Under the pieces are notes generated by a model. That model had not been told where the DNA came from, ran no database searches, and saw only the letters and a program-made list of their open reading frames with translations. This document shows, one piece after another, positions 28,791 through 36,723 of a stretch of DNA of 64,000 nt; position 1 is the first letter of the stretch; every line of letters begins with the position of its first letter. A program made the position numbers and the translations under genes. The stretch is from JAVKDP01 sp040222185. Its GTDB lineage: Bacteria; Bacteroidota; Rhodothermia; Balneolales; Balneolaceae. The DNA is taken from contig JAVKDP010000088.1 in assembly GCA_040222185.1 (NCBI GenBank), forward strand, positions 12,827-76,826, read 5' to 3'.

Positions 28791-29117
28791 TCAACTTAAA
28801 CCGAACATAAGTTGAGGAATGCCTGCCCAGATGGTTTGCTGGACTTCGTAGATTTCTCTTAAGGCCTTTTTACCAGCAGGGGTTAGCTTATAGATTCTTT
28901 TATGCCGTCCACCTCGCTCCGGGGTTGATTCGGACAGCACAGACATAAGTTGGCCACGTTTTTCAAGGCGTTCTAGTGGCATGTAAATTCCACCAAGCGA
29001 CCATTCTTTTCCAGTGATTTCATTCAGTTTTTCCTGGATTGGAATACTATAGGCATTATCCTGAAGCTTCCAGACGGCGAGTAATATGTATTCTTCTGAT
29101 CGGGTAAGTAGTTTCAT
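28791..29117 (-). CDS. PadR-family transcriptional regulator, first gene of the permease operon
   Basis: 108 residues, a compact PadR winged helix: MKLLTRSEEYILLAVWKLQ, YMPLERLEKRGQLMSVL and the wing ERGGRHKRIYKLTPAGKKAL, followed by a short C-terminal helix. PadR proteins usually repress a linked membrane-transport or stress gene until a ligand or stress releases them. It leads an operon of four permeases and has a palindrome 5 bp upstream of its start codon, so autoregulation is very likely. Confidence 0.93.
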   Translation of the reverse strand: MKLLTRSEEYILLAVWKLQDNAYSIPIQEKLNEITGKEWSLGGIYMPLERLEKRGQLMSVLSESTPERGGRHKRIYKLTPAGKKALREIYEVQQTIWAGIPQLMFGLS

Positions 29118-29121
29118 AATC

Positions 29122-29188
29122 GTTTCAATTCTAAAAAGTTGAAACTAATACTACTCAAAAATTCTTTTGTTTCAAATTTTTAGAATTG
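29122..29188 (-). promoter_or_regulatory. PadR operon promoter with two copies of a 20-bp operator motif
   Basis: On the minus strand, CAATTCTAAAAATTTGAAAC (29188 to 29169) contains TTTG as a -33 element. It is followed 19 bp later by TAGTATTA (29153 to 29146) as the -7 element. Immediately downstream, the same motif recurs on the plus strand with one change (29126-29145). There it forms the palindrome GTTTCAA-10-TTGAAAC (29122-29145) just before the padR ATG. Two facing copies around a promoter are what an autorepressing PadR dimer would use; binding itself is inference. Confidence 0.65.
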
Positions 29189-29488
29189 GATTGAGAAAAG
29201 TTTTTCGGAAAGGCAGTAAGTCTACTTAAAGCTGTTATCTCCAGCTCACAGAGTTGCTCATAAGTAGTCGCACATTTGAGATCCCTCAGGAGCACACCCT
29301 GGCCTTGAGTTAAACCCTGGGCTTTCGGGATGAAAAGGGTGGGTAGTTTAGAGTTGGAGTTATAAGAAATTTTTGGAGACACGATAGAAGAATAAATCTG
29401 TCACCTTGAGCTCCGGTGTTTATGGGTAAGGGATGAGTTTTTAGCGAAAGGTATCTAATAGGGAACTATTTATAAGCAGAATCTTAAG

Positions 29489-29600
29489 ATCCTGAGTCGA
29501 GCTCAGGATGACTTGATAGCGCATACCGAATAGAATGATAGAAGTTGAACTCTCTAGAATCCATACATAAAATAAGTCATCCCGAATTTAGTTCGGGATC
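29489..29600. repeat. Dispersed palindromic repeats, copies 4 and 5
   Basis: Copy 4 (29489-29512) is ATCCTGAG-5-CTCAGGAT followed by GAC. Copy 5 (29576-29600) is GTC followed by ATCCCGAA-5-TTCGGGAT. The two point away from each other, the reverse of the 18151-18256 arrangement. The gap 29118-29665 otherwise contains the PadR promoter; I see no convincing gene in it. Confidence 0.7.
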
Positions 29601-29665
29601 TTATGTGGAGCCTATAACTCTTAAATATCTCGCGCCAATCAACAAGAAATGCTCAAGAATTGTAG

Positions 29666-31351
29666 CTAATCCGTACGTACCTTTCTAAAGAACTGGTTAC
29701 GTGATCTATGCTGAGTTACAAAGAGCCCATCGACGTCGCCATTATTGTCCCTTCGAAATTCAACTAAACTTGCGTACCAGGCAGAACCCATAAATTCATC
29801 ATCCCAGGCCTGATTCAAATCAATTGTTCCATTTTGAAAGTGTTTCAGTTTCAATTTACCGTCTTCAAGCACAACCACATAAGAAGTGTTTAGTTCATCA
29901 CTAACGTATTCCCCTTCATATCCAGTAGCATTTTTCATTTGTGCGATCGTTTCCGGACTCATTTTTGGGCTGAAGATATTATTATAAACCAGGTGAGTTA
30001 TTTCACCGGTCTCATCAGCATAAAAAGTCATAGTTTTATCCCCATAAGCAGGTATTTGAAATACACTATCCGAAAGTGCGAACATAGGATACTTTTTCTC
30101 TTGAGTTGCCTGAGTATATAGCTGATCACCTTCTTTTGTTAAATGAACATACCAGCCTGGTCCAAGTTTATATGTGCCTACATATGAATTTATCAGATTA
30201 TCAGAAATGGAGAGGTTTTCAAGGGCTTCTTCCTTATTCTCACCTGATTCCTGCTGTGCCTCCTGTTCTCGGGGGACATAATAACTCGCAATACGGCCAG
30301 CTATATTGAATGCACTCTGGCTATTATTGTTAAGCACTACGATAGCCAGGTTTTCGGAGGGTAACATGGTTAGGTAGGTTCTGAAGGAAGCCCACCCACC
30401 CGAATGGGAAATCCATGGGCTACCTCTGAAGGTAGAAATCGAAACCCCGTAAGCGTAGTTATTATTCTCCCCATTAGATAACGGTTGAGTTTGATGCATG
30501 CGATCCACTACAGGTTTACTTTCATCTGATGGATACATTAAATGGTTAACCCATTTGGCTAAATCAGTAGTGGTTGAGTATAAAGAGCTTGATCCAAGGG
30601 CAGTGAGTGTATTGGGTGTATAATTATAAGCTTCACCGTCTTGATAATATCCGATAGCCCTATTTTTAATTACCTCGTTATGATTATCCAGAAAAAGCGT
30701 TTGAGTCATACCCAATGGTTGAAAGATGTTATGATCCGTCCACTCCCGAAAGCTTAAGCCGGTTTTTCGCTGAATAATTTCTACAAGTAGATTATATCCA
30801 GTGTTTGAATATCGATATTCACTACCCGGAGCGAAGTTTAACTTTTCCTGTTGATAGGCCATCCTCAGGATGTGATCCATGCTGATTACATCTTCGAAAG
30901 ATCTGCCAGAAAGGGGTAGGGTGCTTGTCCAGTCTCTGATCCCACTGGTGTGGTGTACTAAATTACCGATGGTGATTGGATGATCAAATTCATGTAATTC
31001 CGGGATGTGTGTTCGGATGTCGTCTTCTTCAGAAAGAACGCCTTGCTCAGCAAGTAATGCGATAGCATATCCAGCGAATTGCTTAGAAACAGAAGCGAGA
31101 TCAAATACGGTATTGGGGGTAATTGGAATCTCATAGTCCAGGTTGGCCAAACCATATCCTTTATTCAGGATGATTTCTTTGTCTTTTACAACCAAAACAG
31201 CGGAACCTGGAGTCATATCAGATACTGTTTCGAGTAATAAAGAATCCACTTTTTGTTGTAGTACTTGAGGTTGAATCTGAGCTTGAATGGGTGCGAAGAT
31301 GGCAACAAACAAGACGAATAGGATCGGGCGGAGAATAGTTGAATATTTCAT
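29666..31351 (-). CDS. Serine hydrolase, class C beta-lactamase-like, with C-terminal extension
   Basis: 561 residues. A signal peptide ends near IQAQ. The beta-lactamase/DD-peptidase fold (about 30-365) shows the catalytic SVSK (SxxK), YSN (in YRYSNTGYN) and HSGG motifs. A C-terminal beta-rich domain (about 390-555) starts around LINSYVGTYKLGPGWYVHL and is typical of this family's DUF3471-like extensions. Likely a periplasmic D-aminopeptidase or esterase; true beta-lactamase activity is not implied. Its promoter closely matches that of the padR operon. Confidence 0.9.
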   Translation of the reverse strand: MKYSTILRPILFVLFVAIFAPIQAQIQPQVLQQKVDSLLLETVSDMTPGSAVLVVKDKEIILNKGYGLANLDYEIPITPNTVFDLASVSKQFAGYAIALLAEQGVLSEEDDIRTHIPELHEFDHPITIGNLVHHTSGIRDWTSTLPLSGRSFEDVISMDHILRMAYQQEKLNFAPGSEYRYSNTGYNLLVEIIQRKTGLSFREWTDHNIFQPLGMTQTLFLDNHNEVIKNRAIGYYQDGEAYNYTPNTLTALGSSSLYSTTTDLAKWVNHLMYPSDESKPVVDRMHQTQPLSNGENNNYAYGVSISTFRGSPWISHSGGWASFRTYLTMLPSENLAIVVLNNNSQSAFNIAGRIASYYVPREQEAQQESGENKEEALENLSISDNLINSYVGTYKLGPGWYVHLTKEGDQLYTQATQEKKYPMFALSDSVFQIPAYGDKTMTFYADETGEITHLVYNNIFSPKMSPETIAQMKNATGYEGEYVSDELNTSYVVVLEDGKLKLKHFQNGTIDLNQAWDDEFMGSAWYASLVEFRRDNNGDVDGLFVTQHRSRNQFFRKVRTD

Positions 31352-31403
31352 GTGAAATCTAAAGTTGGCGTTGAGTTCAGTTCTTATTAGTTCAAACGAA
31401 TCG

Positions 31404-31446
31404 CAATACTAGTAAAAAAAATATTTGTTTCAAATTTTTAGAATTG
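31404..31446 (-). promoter_or_regulatory. Serine-hydrolase promoter carrying the PadR-type motif
   Basis: CAATTCTAAAAATTTGAAAC on the minus strand (31446 to 31427) is identical to the copy upstream of padR. Its TTTG lies 19 bp before TAGTATTG (31411 to 31404), a near-perfect TAnnTTTG. Over 42 aligned positions this promoter and the padR promoter differ at six, with no gap. The hydrolase ATG is about 53 bp downstream. Confidence 0.65.
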
Positions 31447-31603
31447 AATGAACAGGGTTTCAAAAAAAGAGATCCGAAGAAAGAATCATAAGAAAAAAAG
31501 AATAGCCTAAAATCAATGGAGGTCTAATCTTCATAGCTTAGAATTTGTTATCGGTCGGGATAGAGTTGTATATCTGGTACAAACACTTAAAAAGAAACAA
31601 ACC

Positions 31604-31623
31604 GTTACAAATTTTTAGAACAA
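31604..31623 (-). promoter_or_regulatory. Degenerate fourth copy of the PadR-type motif
   Basis: GTTACAAATTTTTAGAACAA (plus strand) matches 16 of 20 positions of the motif. The expected downstream -7 element is poor. Possibly a decayed or secondary site upstream of the serine hydrolase. Confidence 0.35.
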
Positions 31624-31670
31624 GAGTAAGCAGGTGTCAAAAAGAAGGGTAGTGGATAATCCAAGGAATA

Positions 31671-31716
31671 AGATCCTGTCCGTAGGACTCCTTCGGAGAA
31701 ACAAGTTCAGGATGAC
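31671..31716. repeat. Dispersed palindromic repeat, copy 6 (expanded loop)
   Basis: AGATCCTG at the left and TTCAGGATGAC at the right match the ends of the family. The middle is longer and contains small nested palindromes (GTCC-GTA-GGAC, TCC-TTC-GGA). The remainder of the 31352-31828 gap holds the hydrolase promoter and a 57-bp duplicated block, with no gene. Confidence 0.6.
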
Positions 31717-31750
31717 AACGAGAATGTTAGATAGACTACTCTATACCATA

Positions 31751-31807
31751 CATCTATAAAATCCTAATTACCAGAAATTGGTCAGAAAGAATAAGTAAGG
31801 AGCTCAC
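31751..31807. repeat. 57-bp direct repeat, left copy
   Basis: Matches 32465-32521 at 55 of 57 positions in the same orientation. The right copy is the 3' end of the M50-like gene plus the start codon of the next gene. The left copy is non-coding and lies just past the stop of the 31829-32467 gene, so that gene is bracketed by the repeat. Confidence 0.85.
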
Positions 31808-31828
31808 AATAAAAACAATTAAAGATAG

Positions 31829-32467
31829 CTATACCTTCTTCTTGTACTCTTCTTTCTCCGTAATTTTTTCCCAGTAATCTTTAGTGCTCGATGCCTTTCT
31901 AAAAAAAGATTTTAATATGGCGAATCCAAAAATTCCTCCACCAAGAAACATAGCCAGATTCCAGTACCAAATAATCGGCTCTTCGTTTGGCACAATTAAA
32001 ATTACATTCTTGCTTATGCTTACTAATTCTGTTTCAAACGACTGTGAGTTGTTAAGACTGATGTTTTCGATTCCTTTTTTAACAATCCCTTTAACTGAAA
32101 TACTATCCGTAGGTAAACATTCAAAATCAGTAAGGCAGTCTCGACTTTGACCATTAATTCGAACCAGAACACGGATTGAAATAGAATCTCCATTTTGGAG
32201 ATTATGTTTCTGTTGAATACTAATTAGTGGATAAACAACATCTATTGAAGAATAGTAATCCGTTTCATAATAGATTAAACCATTCGTGGTAATTCCGTTT
32301 AATATTTCCAAGTATCGGGCATCATAGTCCTGGTTTTCTTCAAGTTCTCTTATATCTACAGTCGAAACTGAGTTATGTAGTATGTTTATAATCAATCCAT
32401 CGAATCCGTTCCAGGATAGAAGTAAAAATAGAGTTCCAAATACTATCTTATTTAATATTGTTCCCAT
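31829..32467 (-). CDS. Membrane protein of unknown function, two helices
   Basis: 212 residues: an N-terminal helix (VFGTLFLLLSWNGFDGLII), an extracytoplasmic domain of about 140 residues, a C-terminal helix (WNLAMFLGGGIFGFAILKSF) and a short basic cytoplasmic tail. The outside domain has two Cys close together (RDCLTDFECLP) that could form a disulfide. No family recognised. It directly abuts the M50-like gene (0 bp) and is the last gene of a three-gene unit; it is flanked by 57-bp direct repeats. Confidence 0.75.
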   Translation of the reverse strand: MGTILNKIVFGTLFLLLSWNGFDGLIINILHNSVSTVDIRELEENQDYDARYLEILNGITTNGLIYYETDYYSSIDVVYPLISIQQKHNLQNGDSISIRVLVRINGQSRDCLTDFECLPTDSISVKGIVKKGIENISLNNSQSFETELVSISKNVILIVPNEEPIIWYWNLAMFLGGGIFGFAILKSFFRKASSTKDYWEKITEKEEYKKKV

Positions 32468-32521
32468 CTATAAAATCCTAATTCCCAGAAATTGGTCAGA
32501 CAGAATAAGTAAGGAGCTCAC
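32465..32521. repeat. 57-bp direct repeat, right copy
   Basis: Covers the last 18 codons including the stop of the M50-like gene and the start codon of the following gene; 55 of 57 bases identical to 31751-31807. Confidence 0.85.
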
Positions 32522-33016
32522 TACCATTACAATTAGATAGGTTCCAAGCTGAAATTTCCAATTTAGCGCATATTTTTTAGAGATTTGATACACCAGGTAA
32601 AACAATAACAGGCTTACAAAAATGGATAAGGTGAATGTTCCGATTCCAAGATATTCACCCACTCTTCCTTCATCATTTACATTAATGAAATTCATAATCC
32701 CGGCTAACAATCGCATATAGAAAGCAGTGAACAAAAGCGGGTAAAGGTATTTATTCCAGTCTCGGGACTTGAGAATATAAAAAACGATCAGGGCCTGAAG
32801 GATAGTAATAAGCGGACCTGAAATAGAAATAATAGCTCTATGAAATTCGGTAGGGTTTTGGCCTTTAACACTGAAGGCACTGTTCAAGCGCATAACAGTT
32901 TCATATCCTAAAAGCTCACTTGTGAGCCAGTGGGTAAACTCATGAATAAGCCATGTAAAGAGAACGGCGGCTGCACCAGCAAAAATATATTTCAGGTTTA
33001 TCTTTTGGTCAGTCAT
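32468..33016 (-). CDS. Integral membrane protein with HExxH motif, M50-like putative metallopeptidase
   Basis: 182 residues with about five membrane helices. The first helix carries HEFTHW (in FTWLIHEFTHWLTSELLGYE), the HExxH arrangement of M50-type intramembrane zinc peptidases. The later conserved NxxPxxxxDG motif of true site-2 proteases is not visible, so proteolytic activity is uncertain. It overlaps the upstream CarboxypepD-like gene by 4 bp and abuts the downstream membrane gene, so the three are co-translated. Confidence 0.75.
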   Translation of the reverse strand: MTDQKINLKYIFAGAAAVLFTWLIHEFTHWLTSELLGYETVMRLNSAFSVKGQNPTEFHRAIISISGPLITILQALIVFYILKSRDWNKYLYPLLFTAFYMRLLAGIMNFINVNDEGRVGEYLGIGTFTLSIFVSLLLFYLVYQISKKYALNWKFQLGTYLIVMVVSSLLILSDQFLGIRIL

Positions 33017-33900
33017 TGATCATGCTTTATATGCGCCTGAATACTTAGTCCGAAATCTTTAGACTTAACTTTAAGGTTGGTCCAATCACTTTGAGAGTTG
33101 CTTCTGTAATAGGTCGGAAACTTTCGTCCTTTGGATTTCAAGTTCGCGAATATTCTTACTGAATTGTTTGGGATTCTTTTATAGTTCTCAATGCTGATCA
33201 GAAAGTCATGCTCAAGAAAAAGGTTAAATTTGGACAAATCTAGTAATGGTGATCGATTATTTTTCGAATCAGTAATTTGAAGATATACAGGTTCTTTTAA
33301 AACATTCCGAAACTCACCACCTTGTAAGGAATAGACATTCACACGCAGGTCAAGGGTATCAATTCTATTGTCAGAAAAATTGATTTGAACTTTATCCAGG
33401 TAAACAGGTCCGTCACTTTTAAATAAAGTTCCTATTTCATGCCGATAACTTTGCTGGGGAAAGGGGAGATCAGTCTTTGCTCTTCTATATAGAGGAATTG
33501 GGAAGCCGTCTTTCCTTCGTACTCCCAATGTTTCGGATACAAGTTTCCCCGACTCAACAAAAACTTCATCCAATTCAAAGACTTTCTTCTCCATTAGAAC
33601 CGGGCTGGTAAAACCATTACTTCGAATAGTTTCAACAGAGAGATTTATGGATTCAAATCCAATAAATGAAAACCGTAATGTGTCCTGGTTTGTTGCATCA
33701 GAAATATCCAATGTAAAGTTTCCGATTACATTAGATACCGTACCAATATCTTTCCCGACTATGCCAATATTGACAAAGGTAACAGGAGTTCCAGTTTTAG
33801 ACTCCTTGATCTGGCCAGAGATATCCTGGGAATATGAATAACGAGACCCAAGCAAAACCAGGCAGAGAGAGAAAATTAGATGGGTTTTAGACTTTATCAT
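33013..33900 (-). CDS. Secreted protein with CarboxypepD-regulatory-like domain
   Basis: 295 residues. After a signal peptide (to about YSYSQ), residues about 26-110 form a carboxypeptidase-regulatory-like beta sandwich (ISGQIKESKTGTPVTFVNIG, GTVSNVIGNFTLDI, LRFSFIGFESI) as found at the N-terminus of TonB-dependent receptors. No receptor barrel follows. The rest (110-295) is of unknown fold. First gene of the three-gene unit with the M50-like and two-helix membrane proteins; the substrate or partner is unknown. Confidence 0.85.
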   Translation of the reverse strand: MIKSKTHLIFSLCLVLLGSRYSYSQDISGQIKESKTGTPVTFVNIGIVGKDIGTVSNVIGNFTLDISDATNQDTLRFSFIGFESINLSVETIRSNGFTSPVLMEKKVFELDEVFVESGKLVSETLGVRRKDGFPIPLYRRAKTDLPFPQQSYRHEIGTLFKSDGPVYLDKVQINFSDNRIDTLDLRVNVYSLQGGEFRNVLKEPVYLQITDSKNNRSPLLDLSKFNLFLEHDFLISIENYKRIPNNSVRIFANLKSKGRKFPTYYRSNSQSDWTNLKVKSKDFGLSIQAHIKHDQ

Positions 33901-33929
33901 GAATATTTAAATACCAGAATGAAGCTATG

Positions 33930-34499
33930 TTAATCAAAAACTTCGGTATTTCTATCCTTTTTTATTTCATACCACAGTTCAACCATACCATCTTTGTAGG
34001 CAGTGACGTCTTTCAGATGCAGTTTCTGTTCTATACCCACATAATCAAAAAATAGTGTTCCTTCTCCCAGGATGATTGGCATAATGGAGACTATTATATC
34101 ATCAGCAAGTTGTAAGAGTAGAAACTCTTTGGTTAAGTTAGCTCCGCCACCCATCCAGATATTCTGGTATTTTGGCTTTAGCTTTCTGTTTACAAGTTCC
34201 TCCAGGTCACCGGAATAGAATTCCACAGTAGTTTTGTCAGATGTAAGATTTCTCCGGGTTAGCACAATTACAGGAGTATCTTCGTAAGGCCAGCCCAACT
34301 CCAGTGCCAGTTCGTAAGTTTTTGAGCCGATTACATAGCAGTCAATGTTATCAAGGAAGGCTGTTATTTCGTCTTCGGTAAGCGTTACGCCTTTCTGATA
34401 GGTATCAGTGGACTGAAACCAGGAAACATCTCCATCTTTTTTGGCAATGAAGCCATCCAGGCTTGAAACCATATGAATGGTGACTTTTGATTTTTCCAT
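33930..34499 (-). CDS. Dihydrofolate reductase-family protein (RibD C-terminal domain-like)
   Basis: 189 residues covering a single RibD_C/DHFR-like domain: VTIHMVSSLDGFIAKKDGDVSWF at the start, CYVIGSKTYELALELGWPY, PVIVLTRRNL, IWMGGGANLTKEFL and DDIIVSIMPIILGEGTLFF. Such stand-alone proteins bind NADPH and act on unknown small substrates; they are not the housekeeping DHFR. Monocistronic, or linked to the downstream cassette by a 29-bp gap. Confidence 0.9.
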   Translation of the reverse strand: MEKSKVTIHMVSSLDGFIAKKDGDVSWFQSTDTYQKGVTLTEDEITAFLDNIDCYVIGSKTYELALELGWPYEDTPVIVLTRRNLTSDKTTVEFYSGDLEELVNRKLKPKYQNIWMGGGANLTKEFLLLQLADDIIVSIMPIILGEGTLFFDYVGIEQKLHLKDVTAYKDGMVELWYEIKKDRNTEVFD

Positions 34500-34556
34500 A
34501 GCTGGTTAGTAATGGTTAGGTATAATCAAATTTCATATATGATACCGGATTAGTTT

Positions 34557-34970
34557 TTAGTCAAAAGGTAGCAAATCTGGTTCGAGGAATTTCTTTTTAG
34601 CTATTTCAGAGTTATAAATATCAAACCCGTAATGGCTTGCCATAAGCTCTTTGAAATTACTTTTTAGTCTTGGAAATTCAGCAATGAAGTCTTTGAAAGT
34701 TTCAGAATCAGATCTAAGCATAAAATGATAAACTGCTTTAATCGCTGCTATTGTCAGAGTGGTATTGTACTTATTTGTTGCTCCGGCAAAATCCACATAG
34801 TTTTTCAACTGGCGCTGAATTATTATTTCAGCTTGTTCAATTCCGTACTGCCTGATATTAATCCAGGCGAATCTCAAATGGGCTTCATGGGTAAAGTCAG
34901 AAGGTCGCAATGCACAGGTAATAAACTGATGCTCAAACTCACTATCAGATAGTTCACGATGCTTTTCCAT
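34557..34970 (-). CDS. Conserved hypothetical protein with THEAHLR motif
   Basis: 137 residues from the ATG at 34970 (MEKHRELSDSEF); a GTG 36 bp upstream could add 12 residues. Mostly helical, with FTHEAHLRFAWINIRQYG, a HEAHL motif that may bind metal. I recognise it only as a recurring uncharacterised bacterial family. It stands between the DHFR-like and GlxA-like genes. Confidence 0.65.
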   Translation of the reverse strand: MEKHRELSDSEFEHQFITCALRPSDFTHEAHLRFAWINIRQYGIEQAEIIIQRQLKNYVDFAGATNKYNTTLTIAAIKAVYHFMLRSDSETFKDFIAEFPRLKSNFKELMASHYGFDIYNSEIAKKKFLEPDLLPFD

Positions 34971-35097
34971 ATTGTTTGTCGAATTATCTCCGGCGAAGGG
35001 AGTCACGTTGCTATATTAATCTTACTTCAACTAATTACTGAATAAATGAGCTTCCTTGAAAAAAGGCAAATAGCCGAATATTTATGAAAAGGATGTA

Positions 35098-36090
35098 TTA
35101 GCTAAAAGCCATTTCCCGGTTATATTTCTTTCGGTATTCAATAGGTGTGAGACCACTGTACTTCTTAAATGTGTTTCTGAAAGACTTATTATCGTTGTAG
35201 CCTGATTCATACATTACCTGCTGAACATTCAAGGTCGACGATTCCAGTCTTTTCTTTGCTGCTTCAATCCTTACCCGCTGGATATATTCCAGGGGTGTAT
35301 TATTAGTTGCTTTTTTAAATCTTCTCACAAAGTTTCTGCGACTTATCAGTGACTTATCTGCTAATGATTCAACACTGAGCTGATCAGAATAGTGTAGTTC
35401 AACATATTCCTGAACTGCCTTGATGGCTTCGTCTGAATGCTCCTTTTGACCACTGAAAATTACAAACTGGTTTTGGTCTATTCTGTCATATTCAATCTCG
35501 GCTACTTTCGAACATTTGATGGCTATTTCTCTACCATAGTATTTTTCAATCAGGTGTATTAAAAGGTTTAGAAATGAATAAGCCCCGCCACTGGAGTAAA
35601 TGCCGTTGTCTTCACTAATTATTTTATCCGGTATTAAGTTGACCTGAGGATACTTCTGTTTGAATTGATCATGGGTTATCCAATGTGTTGCACAACTTTT
35701 ACCATTTAGCAAACCGGTTTCAGCTAAAAGAAAGGCGCCCCTGCACAGGCTGGCTATTTCAGAACCATGCGTAATTCTTTGATCCTTCATCCAATCCACA
35801 AATAAGATATTTCTTTCAATTTGTTTATCGATGTTTCCAACAATACCTGATACAATGATGAGATCTGTTCTCTCAATTTTATCAATTGTTTTTGTTGGGG
35901 TGATAGTAAAAAAGCGGTTATAGGTTTGAGGTTCCATATTCAATCCAACAAGGTCGATGATAAATAAGTCCTCATTTATTTGCCCGCTTCGTTTCAGGTA
36001 GCTATTAGCCATTTGAAACAAATTAAGCGAGCCGATAATAGTATCTACAATAGCTGTTCCCGTTGGGACGATTATACTGACGTGTTTCAT
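35098..36090 (-). CDS. GlxA-type AraC regulator with DJ-1/PfpI domain
   Basis: 330 residues from the ATG at 36090 (MKHVSIIVPTG), which has AGGAAA 5-6 bp upstream; a frame extension upstream is probably untranslated. The N-terminal DJ-1/PfpI-like amidotransferase fold (about 1-190) has the conserved Cys in SLCRGAFLLAETG. The C-terminal AraC HTH pair (about 230-325) has SLADKSLISRRNFVRRFKKA and VMYESGYNDNKSFRNTFKKYSG. It is divergent from a monooxygenase-like gene that it probably controls. Confidence 0.92.
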   Translation of the reverse strand: MKHVSIIVPTGTAIVDTIIGSLNLFQMANSYLKRSGQINEDLFIIDLVGLNMEPQTYNRFFTITPTKTIDKIERTDLIIVSGIVGNIDKQIERNILFVDWMKDQRITHGSEIASLCRGAFLLAETGLLNGKSCATHWITHDQFKQKYPQVNLIPDKIISEDNGIYSSGGAYSFLNLLIHLIEKYYGREIAIKCSKVAEIEYDRIDQNQFVIFSGQKEHSDEAIKAVQEYVELHYSDQLSVESLADKSLISRRNFVRRFKKATNNTPLEYIQRVRIEAAKKRLESSTLNVQQVMYESGYNDNKSFRNTFKKYSGLTPIEYRKKYNREMAFS

Positions 36091-36216
36091 GGCTTTTCCT
36101 ATAAAATTAAAAGGATGATATGGCATAAACAACCTCTATGATTGTCATATAAGACACCTTTATTGGTTGTAAATATGCCATATGTTAGTGTGGCAACAAT
36201 CAAAAACCATAAAAAA

Positions 36217-36594
36217 ATGAATAATCAGGAAATCACCGTAGTATATAAATGGACAGCTAACCCGGGAAAATCTGAGGAGCTAAAGGCCATTTACAAAGAA
36301 GTAGAGAAGCAAATGCAGGAAACAGAACCCAATACACTTAAAATGGATTGCTTTTTTGACGAAAGCACAAGTACGTTAATCGTATATGACCTGTTTAAAG
36401 ACGGCGCTGCTTTAGGTCAACATTTGGGTACAACAGCAGCGGGTCATTTTCCTGGGCTGCTCCAGGTAGCAGTTCCCGGGCCATTTCTTTTCCTTGGAAA
36501 TGTACCTGAGGAGTTAAAGCATGCAGCAATTGGAATGGGTTTAGATGCAACATTTGCACCTCATATCTTTGGTTTCGACAGACATTCTAAATGA
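36217..36594 (+). CDS. Antibiotic biosynthesis monooxygenase (ABM)-like protein
   Basis: 125 residues from the ATG at 36217; a TTG-initiated extension from 36142 is unlikely. A single ABM dimeric alpha/beta-barrel domain: EITVVYKWTANPGKSEELKAI, EPNTLKMDCFFDE, STLIVYDLFKDGAALGQHL. Typical roles are quinol oxidation or small-molecule stress response. Divergently arranged with the GlxA-type regulator, 126 bp apart, a common regulator-target layout. Confidence 0.85.
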   Translation: MNNQEITVVYKWTANPGKSEELKAIYKEVEKQMQETEPNTLKMDCFFDESTSTLIVYDLFKDGAALGQHLGTTAAGHFPGLLQVAVPGPFLFLGNVPEELKHAAIGMGLDATFAPHIFGFDRHSK

Positions 36595-36617
36595 GCAAGA
36601 GGTCTGATCTTCATGTG

Positions 36618-36632
36618 CTGAACAAAGTTCAG
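36618..36632. repeat. Possible decayed member of the palindromic repeat family
   Basis: CTGAA-5-TTCAG after the ABM gene resembles the core of copies 1 and 3, but the GGATGAC end is lost. Confidence 0.3.
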
Positions 36633-36723
36633 TATATGGAGGTTGCTTTGAAGCTCTTCGCGCTAAACCGCGATTAGATTATGTTTCCTTTTAAATTATA
36701 GGATGTAGTCAGGAAAACTATTA

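Noticed and set aside
29155..29382. Possible 75-residue protein on the minus strand upstream of padR
   Set aside because: It overlaps the padR promoter motif, has no recognisable domain or ribosome site, and has low-complexity composition; judged non-coding.
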